A stretch of DNA of 64,000 nt from positions 1-64,000 of the forward strand of contig NZ_FNIF01000016.1 of assembly GCF_900103825.1 (NCBI RefSeq), written 5' to 3'. Shown piece after piece: positions 1 to 11,844 of this stretch. The notes under the pieces are model-generated. The model searched no databases. It saw nothing but the letters and a program-made list of their open reading frames with translations, and was not told the DNA's origin. Every line of letters starts with the position of its first letter. Position 1 is the first letter of the stretch. The position numbers and the translations under genes were made by a program. The stretch comes from Paenibacillus sp. yr247. Its GTDB lineage: Bacteria > Bacillota > Bacilli > Paenibacillales > NBRC-103111.

Positions 1-119
1 ACCTACGTGTTACTCACCCGTCCGCCGCTAACTTATCCCGAAGGATAAGTCCGCTCGACTTGCATGTATTAGGCACGCCGCCAGCGTTCGTCCTGAGCCA
101 GGATCAAACTCTCCATAAT
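1..119 (-). rRNA. rrs: 16S ribosomal RNA, 5' end only (partial)
   Basis: The reverse complement contains the universal 16S 5' sequence AGAGTTTGATCCTGGCTCAG at about 93-112, followed by the conserved GACGAACGCTGGCGGCGTGCC. The gene runs off the left edge, so only the first 119 or so bases (helices around variable region V1) are present. The 5' end is placed about 7 bases upstream of the AGAGTTTG motif, as in other bacterial 16S genes, so it is approximate. The gene is transcribed away from oriC, on the leading strand. Confidence 0.97.
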
Positions 120-281
120 AGTAAAACTATTTGAAAGCTTAATTGCTCATTTGCGTTGCTAGCGAGATTTTGCAATCTCTTTTTTGGTCAATTACTCGAC
201 CGTGCTTACTCACTCGTTGTTCAGTTTTCAAAGATCAATTTCTTTCATTTTAATCCTTAGTCCCTCAAAGGCGACTTGATT
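120..281 (-). promoter_or_regulatory. rRNA operon leader with boxA-like segment
   Basis: This is the untranslated leader between the rRNA promoters and the mature 16S. On the minus strand it contains TTGATCTTTGAAAACTGAAC (about 222-241), a sequence seen in Bacillales rRNA leaders and probably part of antitermination or processing. An inverted repeat (AGAGATTGC..GCAATCTC-like, around 161-183) could form one strand of the 16S processing stem. No gene is visible here. A 60-codon open frame over the leader is spurious. Confidence 0.7.
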
Positions 282-311
282 AATATACCACATTTGCCTA
301 TTCGATTGCAA
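282..311 (-). promoter_or_regulatory. rRNA promoter P2 (sigma-A)
   Basis: On the minus strand, TTGCAA (306-311) and TATATT (282-287) are separated by 18 bases. This is the promoter nearer to the 16S gene. Tandem promoters are usual for rRNA operons in Firmicutes. Confidence 0.75.
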
Positions 312-366
312 GAACTTTTTTTGATTTCTTTCGTTCTTTCGTTCGACCGCCGAAGCGACAAGGAGT

Positions 367-395
367 AATATAACAAATCTAGAAACAGAATGCAA
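367..395 (-). promoter_or_regulatory. rRNA promoter P1 (sigma-A)
   Basis: On the minus strand, TTGCAT (390-395) and TATATT (367-372) are separated by 17 bases. It lies about 85 bases upstream of P2 and just downstream of the terminator that closes the neighbouring HD-GYP gene. Confidence 0.75.
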
Positions 396-423
396 GCATT
401 TCTTCATCATTTCTTAATAATAA

Positions 424-449
424 AGAAAACCCCCTAATATAAGGGGGTT
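424..449 (-). terminator. Rho-independent terminator of the HD-GYP gene
   Basis: The stem AACCCCC / GGGGGTT (428-434 with 443-449) has an 8-base loop. On the minus strand it is followed by TTTTCTTT. It lies 20 bases past the HD-GYP stop codon and insulates the rRNA operon. Confidence 0.85.
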
Positions 450-469
450 GGAATTACTCTTTATGACTT

Positions 470-1543
470 TTAAATAGGACCAATAACATCTTGAATGAAT
501 AAGCTTCTTTCTAATGTTAAATTGACGATCGTCCCATTAACGTTAACCCAAGGTCTGGTAGGATGAGAACGATCCGAGAATATTATCTCTCCCACGCGGT
601 TATCACTGAGCTTTACTAGCGTTCCACTGCTTATTTGTGTCGACTTGTTAATAAACACTTGAACCAGAGCTGGATCTACTTTACCGAATGACTCCGTGAA
701 GAGCTGTTCTAGAACAATATACGGGGATAACGCTGTTTTATGGAAACGCTCATTTGTCATGGCGTTATAAATATCAGCAATCGCTACTATTTTGGCATAC
801 ATATGAATCTTGTCACCTTTGACTCCCAAAGGATAACCAGAACCATCCTCACGTTCATGATGCTGGATTGCAGTTAATTTCACGCCTTCGTTTATACCCG
901 AAATATTTTTAAGAATCTGATATCCGATTAGTGTGTGCTGTTTAATCTCATCCATCTCGGAGGATGTTAAGGAACTCTTCTTCTCAAGAATGGCTGGATC
1001 TACTTTGGATATGCCAATGTCATGTAAGAGACCGGCTAACGCAATTTGCAATAAATCTTTCTGAGGAAGACCATGCCATCTAGCTAATGAGTAAGAGGTT
1101 AAGCTAACCATAATACTTTTGTGGTAGATGTAATCTTTCAGATTGCGATTTTTGGGTGTGAAGGTGAGTACTTTATAGGCATCAATATGCTGAATGAGTG
1201 CTTCAAGTCCAGTTCGAATATCTAAAATGGGTAATGGTTGTCCTCCATTAGCAAGAAGGAAAATGCGTTTAAGCAGCTTTAGCATATTCTGGTACTCTAT
1301 GTAAAAAGGATGAACGGTTGCAGCTTCTTTGGGATTCGTTTCTTCGCTCGTGGCTTCCGGCTCAATACCATTCTTAGATTCAATAAAGACGGAAGGAATG
1401 AGAAATGCTTTGAGTATCTCAATATCTCTTTCGTTAATGACTTTTCCTTTGTTGAAAAGAACATTCCCCAATTTCGTTATAACGTTATCGCCTAATCTTT
1501 CACCATATTTTAATTGAGAAACGGCTACTGTCGGCACAATCAT
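470..1543 (-). CDS. HD-GYP domain protein, probable c-di-GMP phosphodiesterase
   Basis: The 357-residue protein has a C-terminal HD-GYP domain: HD at residues 174-175 (LLHDIG), HHE at 228-230, and the GYP signature in DGSGYPLGVKG (about 233-243). This family hydrolyses cyclic di-GMP at a two- or three-metal centre. The first 60 residues resemble the N-terminal regulatory module of other HD-GYP proteins. No membrane segment is visible, so it should be cytosolic. The start has a good ribosome site (AGGTGAG). It lies downstream of gyrA with its own terminator. A c-di-GMP-I riboswitch elsewhere in the window (51341) suggests c-di-GMP signalling is active. The family is certain; the substrate is inferred from the intact motif. 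Confidence 0.9.
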   Translation of the reverse strand: MIVPTVAVSQLKYGERLGDNVITKLGNVLFNKGKVINERDIEILKAFLIPSVFIESKNGIEPEATSEETNPKEAATVHPFYIEYQNMLKLLKRIFLLANGGQPLPILDIRTGLEALIQHIDAYKVLTFTPKNRNLKDYIYHKSIMVSLTSYSLARWHGLPQKDLLQIALAGLLHDIGISKVDPAILEKKSSLTSSEMDEIKQHTLIGYQILKNISGINEGVKLTAIQHHEREDGSGYPLGVKGDKIHMYAKIVAIADIYNAMTNERFHKTALSPYIVLEQLFTESFGKVDPALVQVFINKSTQISSGTLVKLSDNRVGEIIFSDRSHPTRPWVNVNGTIVNLTLERSLFIQDVIGPI

Positions 1544-1586
1544 TCACTCACCTTAACTTTTCGTATACTTCATATTGTAAAGTAAA

Positions 1587-1613
1587 AGGGATGGGTTTGT
1601 AAGCCCCATCCCA
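1587..1613 (-). terminator. Terminator of gyrA
   Basis: GGGATGGG (1588-1595) pairs with CCCCATCCC (1604-1612). On the minus strand it is followed by TTTTACTTT. It lies about 10 bases past the gyrA stop. Confidence 0.85.
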
Positions 1614-1621
1614 ACATTTTA

Positions 1622-4108
1622 TTACTCTGTTTCTGTCGTTTCAGTTTCGTCCCAATCGCCGTCTTCCTCATTCTCGCTTTGCTCTTCATTCTTCTGCACG
1701 CGAGCTAAGGTTCCGACTTCATCGTCTTCACGAATATTGATTAAGCGAACACCTTGCGTATTACGACCCATCACAGAAATACCATCCATACTTGTTCGAA
1801 TAACTGTACCTAATGCCGTGATAATCATAAGATCTTCATCCTCTTGCACCACTTTAAGACCGACAACAGGGCCGTTCTTATCGGTAACGTTCAAGGTCTT
1901 AATCCCTTTACCACCACGTGACTGGATCCGATACTCCGAAACAGGCGTTCGTTTACCGAAGCCCTTGGACGTTACAATGAGTACACTATTATCTTCATGG
2001 ACGACATCCATATCAATAACAGCATCTTCTTGATCAAGGTGTATCCCCTTAACCCCAGTTGCGGATCTACCCATGGAACGTACATCTTGTTCTGGGAAAT
2101 GGATCGACATACCAAGCTTGGTTCCCATAATAATGCCTTGGTTACCGTCTGTCAGTTTAACTCCAATGAGGTCATCATCTTCTCGTAAATTAATAGCGAT
2201 TAAGCCGCCTTTACGAATGTTTGAATAGTCATCAATTGGGGTTTTCTTCACAACACCTTGCTTCGTTGCAAAGAATAAGTATTGATCCGTTTCGAAGCTT
2301 TCTACTGGAATCACAGCATTAACCGTTTCACCTTGCTCGATTTGGATCAAGTTAATGATTGGTGTTCCACGAGCTGTTCGGCTCAAATCCGGAATCTCAT
2401 AAGCTTTCAGGCGATACACTTTACCTTTGTTCGTAAAGAACATCAGGTAATGATGCGTATTCGTCACGAATAGATGTTCCACGAAATCGTTATCTTTGGT
2501 ATCCATTCCGACAACGCCACGTCCGCCACGCTTCTGATTCCGATAAGTCGTAACCGGAAGACGCTTAATGTAACCCGTATGCGTAATGGTAATAACGACA
2601 TCTTCGCGTGGGATAAGGTCTTCATCTTCGATGCTTTCCTCACCAACCGTAATTTCGGAACGTCGCTCATCGCCGAATTTCTCTTTAATTTCATTCAATT
2701 CTTCGCTAATGATTTTTAGAATCAGCTGCTCATCAGCAAGAATCGCTTTAAGTTCAGCGATTTTCTTCATGAGTTCGGCGTACTCAGCTTCGATCTTCTC
2801 ACGTTCTAAGCCCGTTAAACGCTGTAGACGCATATCGAGAATAGCTTGAGCTTGATCGAAGCTCAAATTAAACGTAGTGATGAGCCCGTCACGAGCTTCT
2901 TCCGTTGTACGGGAAGCACGAATCAAAGCAATCACTTGATCCAAGTGATCAAGTGCAATGCGTAAGCCTTCCAAAATGTGAGCGCGCGCTTCCGCTTTGC
3001 GCAAATCAAACTCAGTTCTACGGCGAATGACTTCTTGCTGATGCTTGAGATAATAGTGCAGCATCTCACGAAGATTCAATACTCTTGGTTCGCCGTTGAC
3101 GAGTGCGAGCATAATAATACCGAAGTTAGATTGCATCGCTGTGTGTTTAAACAAATTATTCAAAACAACATGCGGATTGACGTCGCGACGAAGCTCGATA
3201 ACAACGCGCATACCGTTACGGTCGGATTCATCTCGAAGATCCGTGATACCATCAATTTTTTTCTCACGAACAAGTTCCGCTATTTTCTCAACTAATCTTG
3301 CTTTATTTACTTGATAAGGCAGCTCATTCACAATGATTCTAGCTTTATTATTGTTTTCTTCAATAACCGTTCTAGCACGCATCGTAACAGAACCTCTGCC
3401 TGTTTGATAGGCTTGTCTAATCCCCTCACGGCCTAAGATAAAGCCAGCTGTAGGGAAATCTGGTCCTTTAATAAATTGCATCAGTTCCAGAGGCGTGATA
3501 TCCGGATTCTGAATCATCATCTGGATGCCTTCAATGACCTCCCGAAGATTATGCGGAGGAATGTTCGTCGCCATCCCAACGGCAATCCCTGAGCTTCCGT
3601 TGACTAATAAGTTTGGAAAACGAGAAGGGAGAACAACAGGCTCATTCTCTTCACCATCATAGTTTGGTTTATAATCGATCGTTTCTTTGTTAATATCACG
3701 AAGAAGTTCCATCGCGATCTTCGACAAACGAGCTTCGGTATAACGCATGGCAGCTGCCATATCACCGTCGATTGATCCAAAGTTACCATGACCATCAACG
3801 AGCATATAACGAAGAGAGAAATCTTGTGCCATCCGAACCATTGTCTCATAAACAGCATTGTCACCGTGTGGATGGTACTTACCGATTACTTCACCAACGA
3901 TTCTCGCCGATTTCTTATGTGGTTTATCTGGAGACATGCCCAGCTCAGACATCGCAAATAAGATACGACGATGAACCGGCTTCAGACCATCTCTTACATC
4001 TGGCAGTGCACGACTGACAATGATACTCATCGCATAGTCTAAGAAGGATGTACGCATTTCGGTAGAAATGTCAATTTCTTTGACTTGCGAATGTAATTCT
4101 TCGCTCAT
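1622..4108 (-). CDS. gyrA: DNA gyrase subunit A
   Basis: This 828-residue subunit breaks and rejoins DNA in the A2B2 gyrase that introduces negative supercoils. The catalytic tyrosine is Y123, in [10 protein letters not shown]. The breakage-reunion domain is N-terminal and the six-bladed beta-pinwheel is C-terminal; a GyrA-box-like QKRGGRG motif lies near residue 530. The last 30 or so residues are acidic. In the quinolone region the sequence reads [10 protein letters not shown], so the serine usual at E. coli position 83 is Asn84 here. It follows gyrB by 46 bases, probably in one transcript, and is ended by the hairpin at 1587. Confidence 0.99.
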   Translation of the reverse strand: MSEELHSQVKEIDISTEMRTSFLDYAMSIIVSRALPDVRDGLKPVHRRILFAMSELGMSPDKPHKKSARIVGEVIGKYHPHGDNAVYETMVRMAQDFSLRYMLVDGHGNFGSIDGDMAAAMRYTEARLSKIAMELLRDINKETIDYKPNYDGEENEPVVLPSRFPNLLVNGSSGIAVGMATNIPPHNLREVIEGIQMMIQNPDITPLELMQFIKGPDFPTAGFILGREGIRQAYQTGRGSVTMRARTVIEENNNKARIIVNELPYQVNKARLVEKIAELVREKKIDGITDLRDESDRNGMRVVIELRRDVNPHVVLNNLFKHTAMQSNFGIIMLALVNGEPRVLNLREMLHYYLKHQQEVIRRRTEFDLRKAEARAHILEGLRIALDHLDQVIALIRASRTTEEARDGLITTFNLSFDQAQAILDMRLQRLTGLEREKIEAEYAELMKKIAELKAILADEQLILKIISEELNEIKEKFGDERRSEITVGEESIEDEDLIPREDVVITITHTGYIKRLPVTTYRNQKRGGRGVVGMDTKDNDFVEHLFVTNTHHYLMFFTNKGKVYRLKAYEIPDLSRTARGTPIINLIQIEQGETVNAVIPVESFETDQYLFFATKQGVVKKTPIDDYSNIRKGGLIAINLREDDDLIGVKLTDGNQGIIMGTKLGMSIHFPEQDVRSMGRSATGVKGIHLDQEDAVIDMDVVHEDNSVLIVTSKGFGKRTPVSEYRIQSRGGKGIKTLNVTDKNGPVVGLKVVQEDEDLMIITALGTVIRTSMDGISVMGRNTQGVRLINIREDDEVGTLARVQKNEEQSENEEDGDWDETETTETE

Positions 4109-4154
4109 GAATGTTCCTCCTGAAAGCTACATCTTTTAGCAACGTCTAGGACGT

Positions 4155-6140
<1,986 letters not shown>

Positions 6141-6186
6141 TTAGAGAGGAGAGACTTTGGTCTCCACCAAAGATCCCTATATTAAG

Positions 6187-6435
6187 TTAGTTCGTTAACA
6201 ATTGATGCGCTCTTTTCTTGAGCGTAGTAGAGGAGATCGGGGAATAATACACTTTACTCTTTGTAACAACGAGTGATTTGCATTCTTCTTCACCGATTTT
6301 CTCTGTTTTTTTATCTTTTACAGCTTGTAGAATAAATTGTTTCGATATTTTGGAAGATTTCTCTACCGAGATGTCGAAAATAGCAATCAGTTCGGAAGCT
6401 CTAATAATTTTTTCTCCACCCAAATGAATAAACAT
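6187..6435 (-). CDS. remB: RemB/YaaB-type extracellular matrix regulatory protein (DUF370)
   Basis: This 82-residue protein lies between recF and gyrB, the position of B. subtilis remB (yaaB). It starts MFIHLGGEKIIRASELIAIFD, which is typical of DUF370. The related RemA binds DNA and activates biofilm-matrix genes; RemB is genetically linked to the same pathway. It starts 5 bases after recF and is probably coupled to it. The family assignment is firm and the role is taken from B. subtilis. Confidence 0.85.
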   Translation of the reverse strand: MFIHLGGEKIIRASELIAIFDISVEKSSKISKQFILQAVKDKKTEKIGEEECKSLVVTKSKVYYSPISSTTLKKRAHQLLTN

Positions 6436-6440
6436 GCTCC

Positions 6441-7559
6441 TCAGCTCCTGCCACTTACATTTCCTTTCAAAACATGAAACACGGAAGCATGATCCAGTTG
6501 GTCCAAATGAACACTTTCTAGACCTGTTGTGGTAATAAAAGTTTGGACTTTCTGCTGAAACGTGCGGATCAACTGCGTTTGTCTATATTCATCAAGCTCG
6601 GAAAGCACATCATCAAGCAATAAAAGGGGATATTCGCCAACTTCCTCATGGATGAGCTCTATCTCCGCAAGCTTTAGCGATAACGCTGTTGTTCGCTGCT
6701 GCCCCTGAGATCCATACGTTTGGACTTCTTTGTCGTTGATGTAAAAAAGAAGATCGTCACGATGAGGGCCCACTAACGTAACACCTCTTCGGAATTCCTG
6801 ATCCCTTACCAATGATAACTTTATCATAAATTGGTTTAATAAAACAGATTCATCTTCAAACGGTTCCATATCAAAAGAGGGGGAATAGCGAATAAGCAGC
6901 TGTTCACTGTCGTTCGTAATCCCTCTATGGATCGTTTCCGCCCATTGTTGAAGCTTCTTAATAAAGCTTTGACGCTTTTTCATAATTTTAACACCAAACT
7001 GTGCTAATTGTTCATTCCAAATGTCTAACATTGCGTCCGGCGCGTTTTTACCCGGAAAGGATTGCTTTAAATAATTGTTCCGTTGCACCAAAATTTTCTG
7101 GTATTGCGACAGATCATAGAGGTAGGAAGGCTTTACTTGTCCAATCTCCATATCGAGAAAGCGCCGTCTTACACCTGGTGTTCCTTTGACGATCTCTAAG
7201 TCTTCGGGAGCAAACATGACCACATTCAGAGCACCGATAAAATTACTAAGCTTTTTTTGCTCAAGACCATTAATTTTAGCCTTTTTTCCTTTGGTCGAAA
7301 TAGAAAGATCCAACTTACAGCTGCCATATCGCTTCTGAATTTCCGCATGCAGCTGCGTTTGCTCACCATTCCAGCCAATTAATTCCTTATCCTGATGGGT
7401 GCGGTGTGATTTGGTCATAGCCATTACATAGATTGATTCTAACAAGTTGGTTTTGCCCTGTGCGTTAGGTCCAACGAAAATATTCACATTGCTATCTGTT
7501 GTTAGCTCGATCTGGTCGTAATTTCTGTAATGACTGAGCACGAGTCTGTTCAAAAACAT
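6441..7559 (-). CDS. recF: DNA replication and repair protein RecF
   Basis: The 372-residue SMC-like ATPase loads RecA at single-strand gaps with RecO and RecR. Walker A is GPNAQGKT (residues 30-37), the signature-like YGSQGQQRTTALSLKLAE lies around 280, and Walker B is LLLLDDVLSELD (about 310-321). Its length is normal. It follows yaaA by 28 bases in the dnaA-dnaN-yaaA-recF order. Confidence 0.97.
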   Translation of the reverse strand: MFLNRLVLSHYRNYDQIELTTDSNVNIFVGPNAQGKTNLLESIYVMAMTKSHRTHQDKELIGWNGEQTQLHAEIQKRYGSCKLDLSISTKGKKAKINGLEQKKLSNFIGALNVVMFAPEDLEIVKGTPGVRRRFLDMEIGQVKPSYLYDLSQYQKILVQRNNYLKQSFPGKNAPDAMLDIWNEQLAQFGVKIMKKRQSFIKKLQQWAETIHRGITNDSEQLLIRYSPSFDMEPFEDESVLLNQFMIKLSLVRDQEFRRGVTLVGPHRDDLLFYINDKEVQTYGSQGQQRTTALSLKLAEIELIHEEVGEYPLLLLDDVLSELDEYRQTQLIRTFQQKVQTFITTTGLESVHLDQLDHASVFHVLKGNVSGRS

Positions 7560-7587
7560 GGGTGGTCATCCTCCTGGGTTAATCCGA

Positions 7588-7803
7588 TCAGGAGCTAACG
7601 ACTTCGAATTGTCCGAAACCCTCCACGGTAACCACATCTTGCGGAACGAGTTTCCGTCCTCTACGATTTTCAGCTTGCCCGTTCACTTCAATTTTTGTAT
7701 CCACAACGAAAAATTTAGCTTGTCCACCTGTGGATATGCAGTCCGATAATTTCAAAAACTGTCCAAGTGTAATATAGTCCGTGTTTATGGGGATTTGTTT
7801 CAT
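7588..7803 (-). CDS. yaaA: S4 domain RNA-binding protein YaaA/RlbA
   Basis: The 71-residue protein consists of one S4 fold. The C-terminal half carries the GRKLVPQDVV pattern of the RNA-binding loop. It lies between dnaN and recF, as in almost all Bacillales. The B. subtilis homologue has been linked to ribosome assembly. No catalytic residues are present. Confidence 0.9.
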   Translation of the reverse strand: MKQIPINTDYITLGQFLKLSDCISTGGQAKFFVVDTKIEVNGQAENRRGRKLVPQDVVTVEGFGQFEVVSS

Positions 7804-7818
7804 AATGCACTCCTTAAC

Positions 7819-8961
7819 TTAATTCGTTGTTCGATACGGCAAAATCAACTGTAGAATGTTTGTGGAATCTTGCGGCTTCATAATGATTGGCTGCATGGCT
7901 CCTGTAAATCCAATGTGAATGAACTCGGAGTCGAGAACTTTAAGCGCATCGAGCATATATTTGGAGTTAAACGAGATTTTGAGTAAATCGCCGGCAATAT
8001 GCTGCAAGTTAATTTGTTCGGTTACTTTTCCAAGCTCAGAGGAGCTCGAGGAGATCTCAATCGTTTGGTCTTCAAGCATCATCATTTTAACAATATTCGT
8101 CTTATCTTCTTTGGAAAGTAAGTAAGCCCGATCGATGGCTTCAGCCAGTTCTTTCGTTGGTACGACCATTTCGGTTTGAAAAGACTGAGGAATCAGCTTT
8201 GATGTATCCGGGTAAGTACCATCCAAAATGCGAGAATAGAATAAAATTGAATGAATTTTGAATAAAACCTGATTGTCCGAAATAACAATATCTATAAGAG
8301 AGTTTTGATCAGGCAAAATTTTGCTTAATTCATTCAAGGTTCGGCCTGATATTACAATGTTGGGAAGATTATGCGAGTTATCATTATCAACAGTAACTTC
8401 TCTACTAGCTAAGCGATGACGATCACAGGCGATAAATTTCAACTTATCCCCTGATATGTTCCAGAGAACACCAGTAAGAATGGGTGTAGATTCATTCGTT
8501 GATACCGCATAGGAAGTTTGCTTAATCATGGTTTTGAGCAGATCGCTAGGAAGGCGAAGCATTTTGCTTTCTTCAATTTCGGGCAGCAGCGGATATTCAT
8601 CCGGATCGAGTCCCATGATTTGAATTTCTGAAGATCCTGAACGAATAATCGTTTGAAAGTTGCTTCCTACTTCTATTTCAATGAGTTGTGCAGGTAATTT
8701 GCGAATAATCTCAACGAAAAATTTGGCTGGAAGAACAACACTTCCGGCTTGGAATAATTCAATAATTTTAATCGTGCCATTTTCACTAGGGGTAAAGCTT
8801 TGGATGGAGATATCCGTATCACTTGCCGTGAGGGTTACACCGCTTAAGGTCGCATCTATTTTTATCCCCGTAAGGATAGGTATCGTTGTTCGAGAGGATA
8901 TCGCTTTGGAAACGTGACCAATGGATTCTATTAGATGGTCTTTAAGGATGGTTAATTTCAT
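7819..8961 (-). CDS. dnaN: DNA polymerase III beta clamp
   Basis: This 380-residue protein forms the dimeric ring that tethers the replicase to DNA. It has three repeated clamp folds, recognisable from N-terminal MKLTILKDHLIESI and C-terminal MQPIIMKPQD...LILPYR. Its length is normal. It follows dnaA across a 180-base spacer that contains the unwinding half of oriC, so DnaA can influence its expression. The start has an AGGAGTGAAG ribosome site. Confidence 0.98.
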   Translation of the reverse strand: MKLTILKDHLIESIGHVSKAISSRTTIPILTGIKIDATLSGVTLTASDTDISIQSFTPSENGTIKIIELFQAGSVVLPAKFFVEIIRKLPAQLIEIEVGSNFQTIIRSGSSEIQIMGLDPDEYPLLPEIEESKMLRLPSDLLKTMIKQTSYAVSTNESTPILTGVLWNISGDKLKFIACDRHRLASREVTVDNDNSHNLPNIVISGRTLNELSKILPDQNSLIDIVISDNQVLFKIHSILFYSRILDGTYPDTSKLIPQSFQTEMVVPTKELAEAIDRAYLLSKEDKTNIVKMMMLEDQTIEISSSSSELGKVTEQINLQHIAGDLLKISFNSKYMLDALKVLDSEFIHIGFTGAMQPIIMKPQDSTNILQLILPYRTTN

Positions 8962-8998
8962 GACTTCACTCCTGCAGTTCTTTTTTTCGATGCGTTAG

Positions 8999-9120
8999 CA
9001 TATTCATATATATAATAACATTCTTTATTAGTAATAGCAGTAGGGGCTCTGGATATGTGGATATGTGGATGAAGCTTATATAAATCAAGCCTATCCACAT
9101 GTGAATAGATTGTGCATAGG
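8999..9120. other. oriC, unwinding half: AT-rich tract, DnaA-trio and DnaA boxes
   Basis: Read from dnaA towards dnaN, the order matches the basal unwinding system described in B. subtilis. DnaA boxes come first: TGTGCATAG 9111-9119, TGTGAATAG 9100-9108, CTATCCACA 9091-9099, TGTGGATGA 9064-9072 and TGTGGATAT 9056-9064. A short GGGGC follows, then a run of trinucleotides TAG-TAA-TAG-CAG-TAG (9029-9043), then an AT-rich stretch (9001-9028). The trinucleotides fit the DnaA-trio that guides DnaA onto one strand. Confidence 0.8.
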
Positions 9121-9141
9121 CTTACCCAAAATCAAATGTTA

Positions 9142-10506
9142 TTAAGAGGGGTTCTTGATGCGCTCCGTCAGGTTATGAACAATTTTGTAGAGATCCTGAT
9201 CCACTTGTAACATTTGTGCTATTTTATCATGGGCATGAATAACCGTTGTATGGTCACGCCCACCAAAATTCTCCCCGATTTTTGGCAAAGAGAAGTCCGT
9301 CAGCTCACGTGCCAGGTACATCGCGACCTGTCTAGGGAATGCTACGGCTTTTGTCCGTTTGCGCGCCTTGAAATCTTCTAGCTTTAATCCGTAGAATTCT
9401 CCAACACGCTGCTGAATATCCTGTATCGTAATGACCCTTGGTCGATTAGAAGGAATAATATCCTTTAATGCTTCGGCCGTCAGATGCACGCTTATATCCT
9501 GATTAATAAGGGATGAGTACGCAACGACGCGTATCAGGGCACCTTCAAGTTCACGAATATTCGTATCGATCTGGTTGGCAATATAAATCATCGCTTCATT
9601 TGGAATCTCCAGGTTCTCAGCTTTCGCTTTCTTGCGCAAAATCGCTATGCGTGTTTCCAAATCAGGAGGCTGAATGTCGGTAATTAATCCCCATTCGAAT
9701 CTAGAGCGCAGTCTGTCTTCCAGGGTTGGAATCTCTTTAGGCGGCCGGTCACTGGAGATAATAATTTGTTTGCCTTCTTCATGAAGCGCATTAAATGTAT
9801 GGAAAAACTCCTCCTGCGTACCTTCTTTACCAGCGAGGAATTGAATATCATCAATTAGCAGCACATCGATCGTTCTATATTTATTACGAAATCCTTCGCC
9901 GCGATTATCACGAACGGCATTAATGAATTCATTCGTGAATTTCTCAGATGAAATATATAAAACACGAGCCCCTGGGTTATGTTCTAGCACATAGTGGCCG
10001 ATTGCATGCATTAAATGAGTCTTACCTAAACCAACGCCTCCATAAAGAAAAAGTGGATTATAAGCTTTTGCCGGCGCCTCGGCAACGGCCAAGGATGCAG
10101 CATGAGCGAATCGATTGCCTGATCCGATTACGAACGTATCAAATGTATACCTAGAATTCATCATATTGGTGAAATTCTCTTCACCTGTAACTATCGCAGG
10201 ACCTTTTGGTGGCAATACTGTTGGCAGAACAGCTGTAGATTGAGATTTTTGTTCTTCTGTTTCAATGATAAATTTCACAGAAACATGTTTACCTGTAAAG
10301 TCATAAATCGTTCCTTCAATTAGCTTGGTATAACGGCTTTCTAGCCACTCCTGAGCAAAATTGTTGGGCGCGCAAATAACGACAGTAGAATCATTGAAAA
10401 CTGTCGCTTTGGTTGATTTGAGCCAAGTATCGAAGCTTGGTTTACTGAGTTTAGTTTGGATTATTGTTAAAATTTGCTGCCATAAGTCCGTAGAATGGCC
10501 TTCCAC
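9142..10506 (-). CDS. dnaA: Chromosomal replication initiator DnaA
   Basis: This 454-residue initiator binds DnaA boxes and opens oriC. Domain I is at the N-terminus, followed by a short variable linker (residues 85-110). The AAA+ domain has Walker A GGVGLGKT (156-163) and Walker [10 protein letters not shown]. The C-terminal HTH carries the signature [11 protein letters not shown]. The start is GTG at 10506, set by AAAGGAGTG seven bases upstream. It is flanked by box clusters on both sides, so autoregulation is expected. Confidence 0.99.
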   Translation of the reverse strand: MEGHSTDLWQQILTIIQTKLSKPSFDTWLKSTKATVFNDSTVVICAPNNFAQEWLESRYTKLIEGTIYDFTGKHVSVKFIIETEEQKSQSTAVLPTVLPPKGPAIVTGEENFTNMMNSRYTFDTFVIGSGNRFAHAASLAVAEAPAKAYNPLFLYGGVGLGKTHLMHAIGHYVLEHNPGARVLYISSEKFTNEFINAVRDNRGEGFRNKYRTIDVLLIDDIQFLAGKEGTQEEFFHTFNALHEEGKQIIISSDRPPKEIPTLEDRLRSRFEWGLITDIQPPDLETRIAILRKKAKAENLEIPNEAMIYIANQIDTNIRELEGALIRVVAYSSLINQDISVHLTAEALKDIIPSNRPRVITIQDIQQRVGEFYGLKLEDFKARKRTKAVAFPRQVAMYLARELTDFSLPKIGENFGGRDHTTVIHAHDKIAQMLQVDQDLYKIVHNLTERIKNPS

Positions 10507-11100
10507 AGTAATTCACTCCTTTGAAATCAAACATGTGGCATAAGGCCAGTAAAGAAAAGCTCTGTGTTTAAAGCTCTATGGATGAAACTCAAAAATAAAC
10601 GATTCGCAAGCAACGATAGGCTTGATCGACTATCAGAGTATATTCTGCTCGGTTAACGGCGAAAAGAACCTTATGTCTGATGGGGTCAAAAAAGGACGGC
10701 TTTTGTCGTTTTATCCACATTATTAAGGATCGGTAGAAATGACTTATTCTTGTAGAGGGAAAATTGTTCACAATGTTATCCACAGATTGTTGATAAGTCG
10801 GAGAGTTGGTGGTGTGTATCCACAACAGAAACATTATCATCTTATCAAAAGATTACTTGTTAATCAACGGATTGTTTGATTTTATCCACAATTACAACAA
10901 GTTGTGCATAGATTTTGTTCACAACACAAGATATTGTTGATATTATGTTAATTTTCGACATGGTTCTCTTTTACATGGCAAAAATTTATACACAGGTTAT
11001 TCTTTTTTTTATTTTTGTACAAAAAATGTCATCTCCTCCTGCACACTCTGGCTGGTTGACTTTCTCCTGTGAAAATGATTTAATGAGTAGTAGAAATTTT
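10507..11100. other. oriC, dnaA-rpmH half: DnaA box cluster
   Basis: This 630-base intergenic region separates the divergent dnaA and rpmH. It holds TTATCCACA at 10711, 10776 and 10882, GTATCCACA at 10816, the reverse box TGTGCATAG at 10903, and TTATACACA at 10986. These boxes also overlap the promoters expected for dnaA and rpmH. An AT-rich tract lies at 10996-11030. Short open frames here are not convincing genes. Confidence 0.9.
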
Positions 11101-11136
11101 GTAGGATGGATATCCTCAGGTAGGGAGGTGCTATAG

Positions 11137-11271
11137 ATGGGTCCGACGTTTAACCCGAATACGAGAAAGCGTAAGAAGAATCATGGTTTCCGTAAAAGAA
11201 TGAGCACGAAGAACGGTCGTAAAGTTTTGCAAGCTCGCCGTCTTAAAGGAAGAAAAATCCTTAGCGCGTAA
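11137..11271 (+). CDS. rpmH: 50S ribosomal protein L34
   Basis: This 44-residue, very basic protein reads [20 protein letters not shown] at its start and ends GRKILSA, the L34 pattern. It has a strong ribosome site (AGGGAGGTG) eight bases before the ATG. As in nearly all bacteria it lies between oriC and rnpA. A terminator follows directly, so part of the transcription probably stops before rnpA. Confidence 0.97.
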   Translation: MGPTFNPNTRKRKKNHGFRKRMSTKNGRKVLQARRLKGRKILSA

Positions 11272-11273
11272 AA

Positions 11274-11303
11274 AAGAGGCTCCGGAAGGGGCTTTTTTTT
11301 TTG
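11274..11303 (+). terminator. Terminator or attenuator after rpmH
   Basis: AGAGGCTCC and GGGGCTTT pair around a GGAA loop, followed by a run of T (about 11293-11301). It starts three bases after the rpmH stop. Confidence 0.7.
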
Positions 11304-11413
11304 CTTTTTGAAGGATTGGTTTATATGTGGTCTATTCGGTTAAAACTATTTTAAAGATATCTAGTGTTTATCTAAACTAATCTCGAAGTTATCTGTCTGG
11401 AGCGTATAAACTC

Positions 11414-11773
11414 GTGGAAAAAGAATATAGATTAGCTAAAAGAGAAGACTTCAATAAGGTATATCGTTATGGAAAGTCGATGGCCAATCATCAATTTGTA
11501 CTTTATTATATGCCTCAGCCTAAACTGGAACATTTCCGCCTTGGTGTGTCTGTGAGTAAAAAGGTAGGCAATGCTGTAGTTCGTAACCGGATTAGACGAA
11601 TGATAAAGGAAATTATCCGTTTGAAAAAAGATAATATGACACTACAATATGACTACATCTTATTAGCTAGAAAACCGGCGGCGGAGATGGAATATGCGGA
11701 GATGGAGAAGAGCATCTGGCATGTGATTCGTAAAGCTTCTTTATTAAAAAGAAAAGACATAATAAAAAAGTAA
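11414..11773 (+). CDS. rnpA: Ribonuclease P protein component
   Basis: This 119-residue basic protein is the protein subunit of RNase P, which trims tRNA 5' ends. The RNR motif is clear in VVRNRIRRMIKEIIR (about residues 53-67), and YDYILLARKPA follows near residue 90. The start is GTG at 11414. It lies between rpmH and the YidC-type insertase, the standard order. Confidence 0.95.
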   Translation: MEKEYRLAKREDFNKVYRYGKSMANHQFVLYYMPQPKLEHFRLGVSVSKKVGNAVVRNRIRRMIKEIIRLKKDNMTLQYDYILLARKPAAEMEYAEMEKSIWHVIRKASLLKRKDIIKK

Positions 11774-11844
11774 CGCAATATTTCCTTGCGGGCTGAAGAT
11801 GTGTTATAGTTTATTGTGGAAAAGATATTTAGGAGGATCTCATT

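Noticed and set aside
10589..11136. Small open frames in the oriC spacer
   Set aside because: They overlap the DnaA boxes, have no coding pattern, and the true gene at the end is rpmH.
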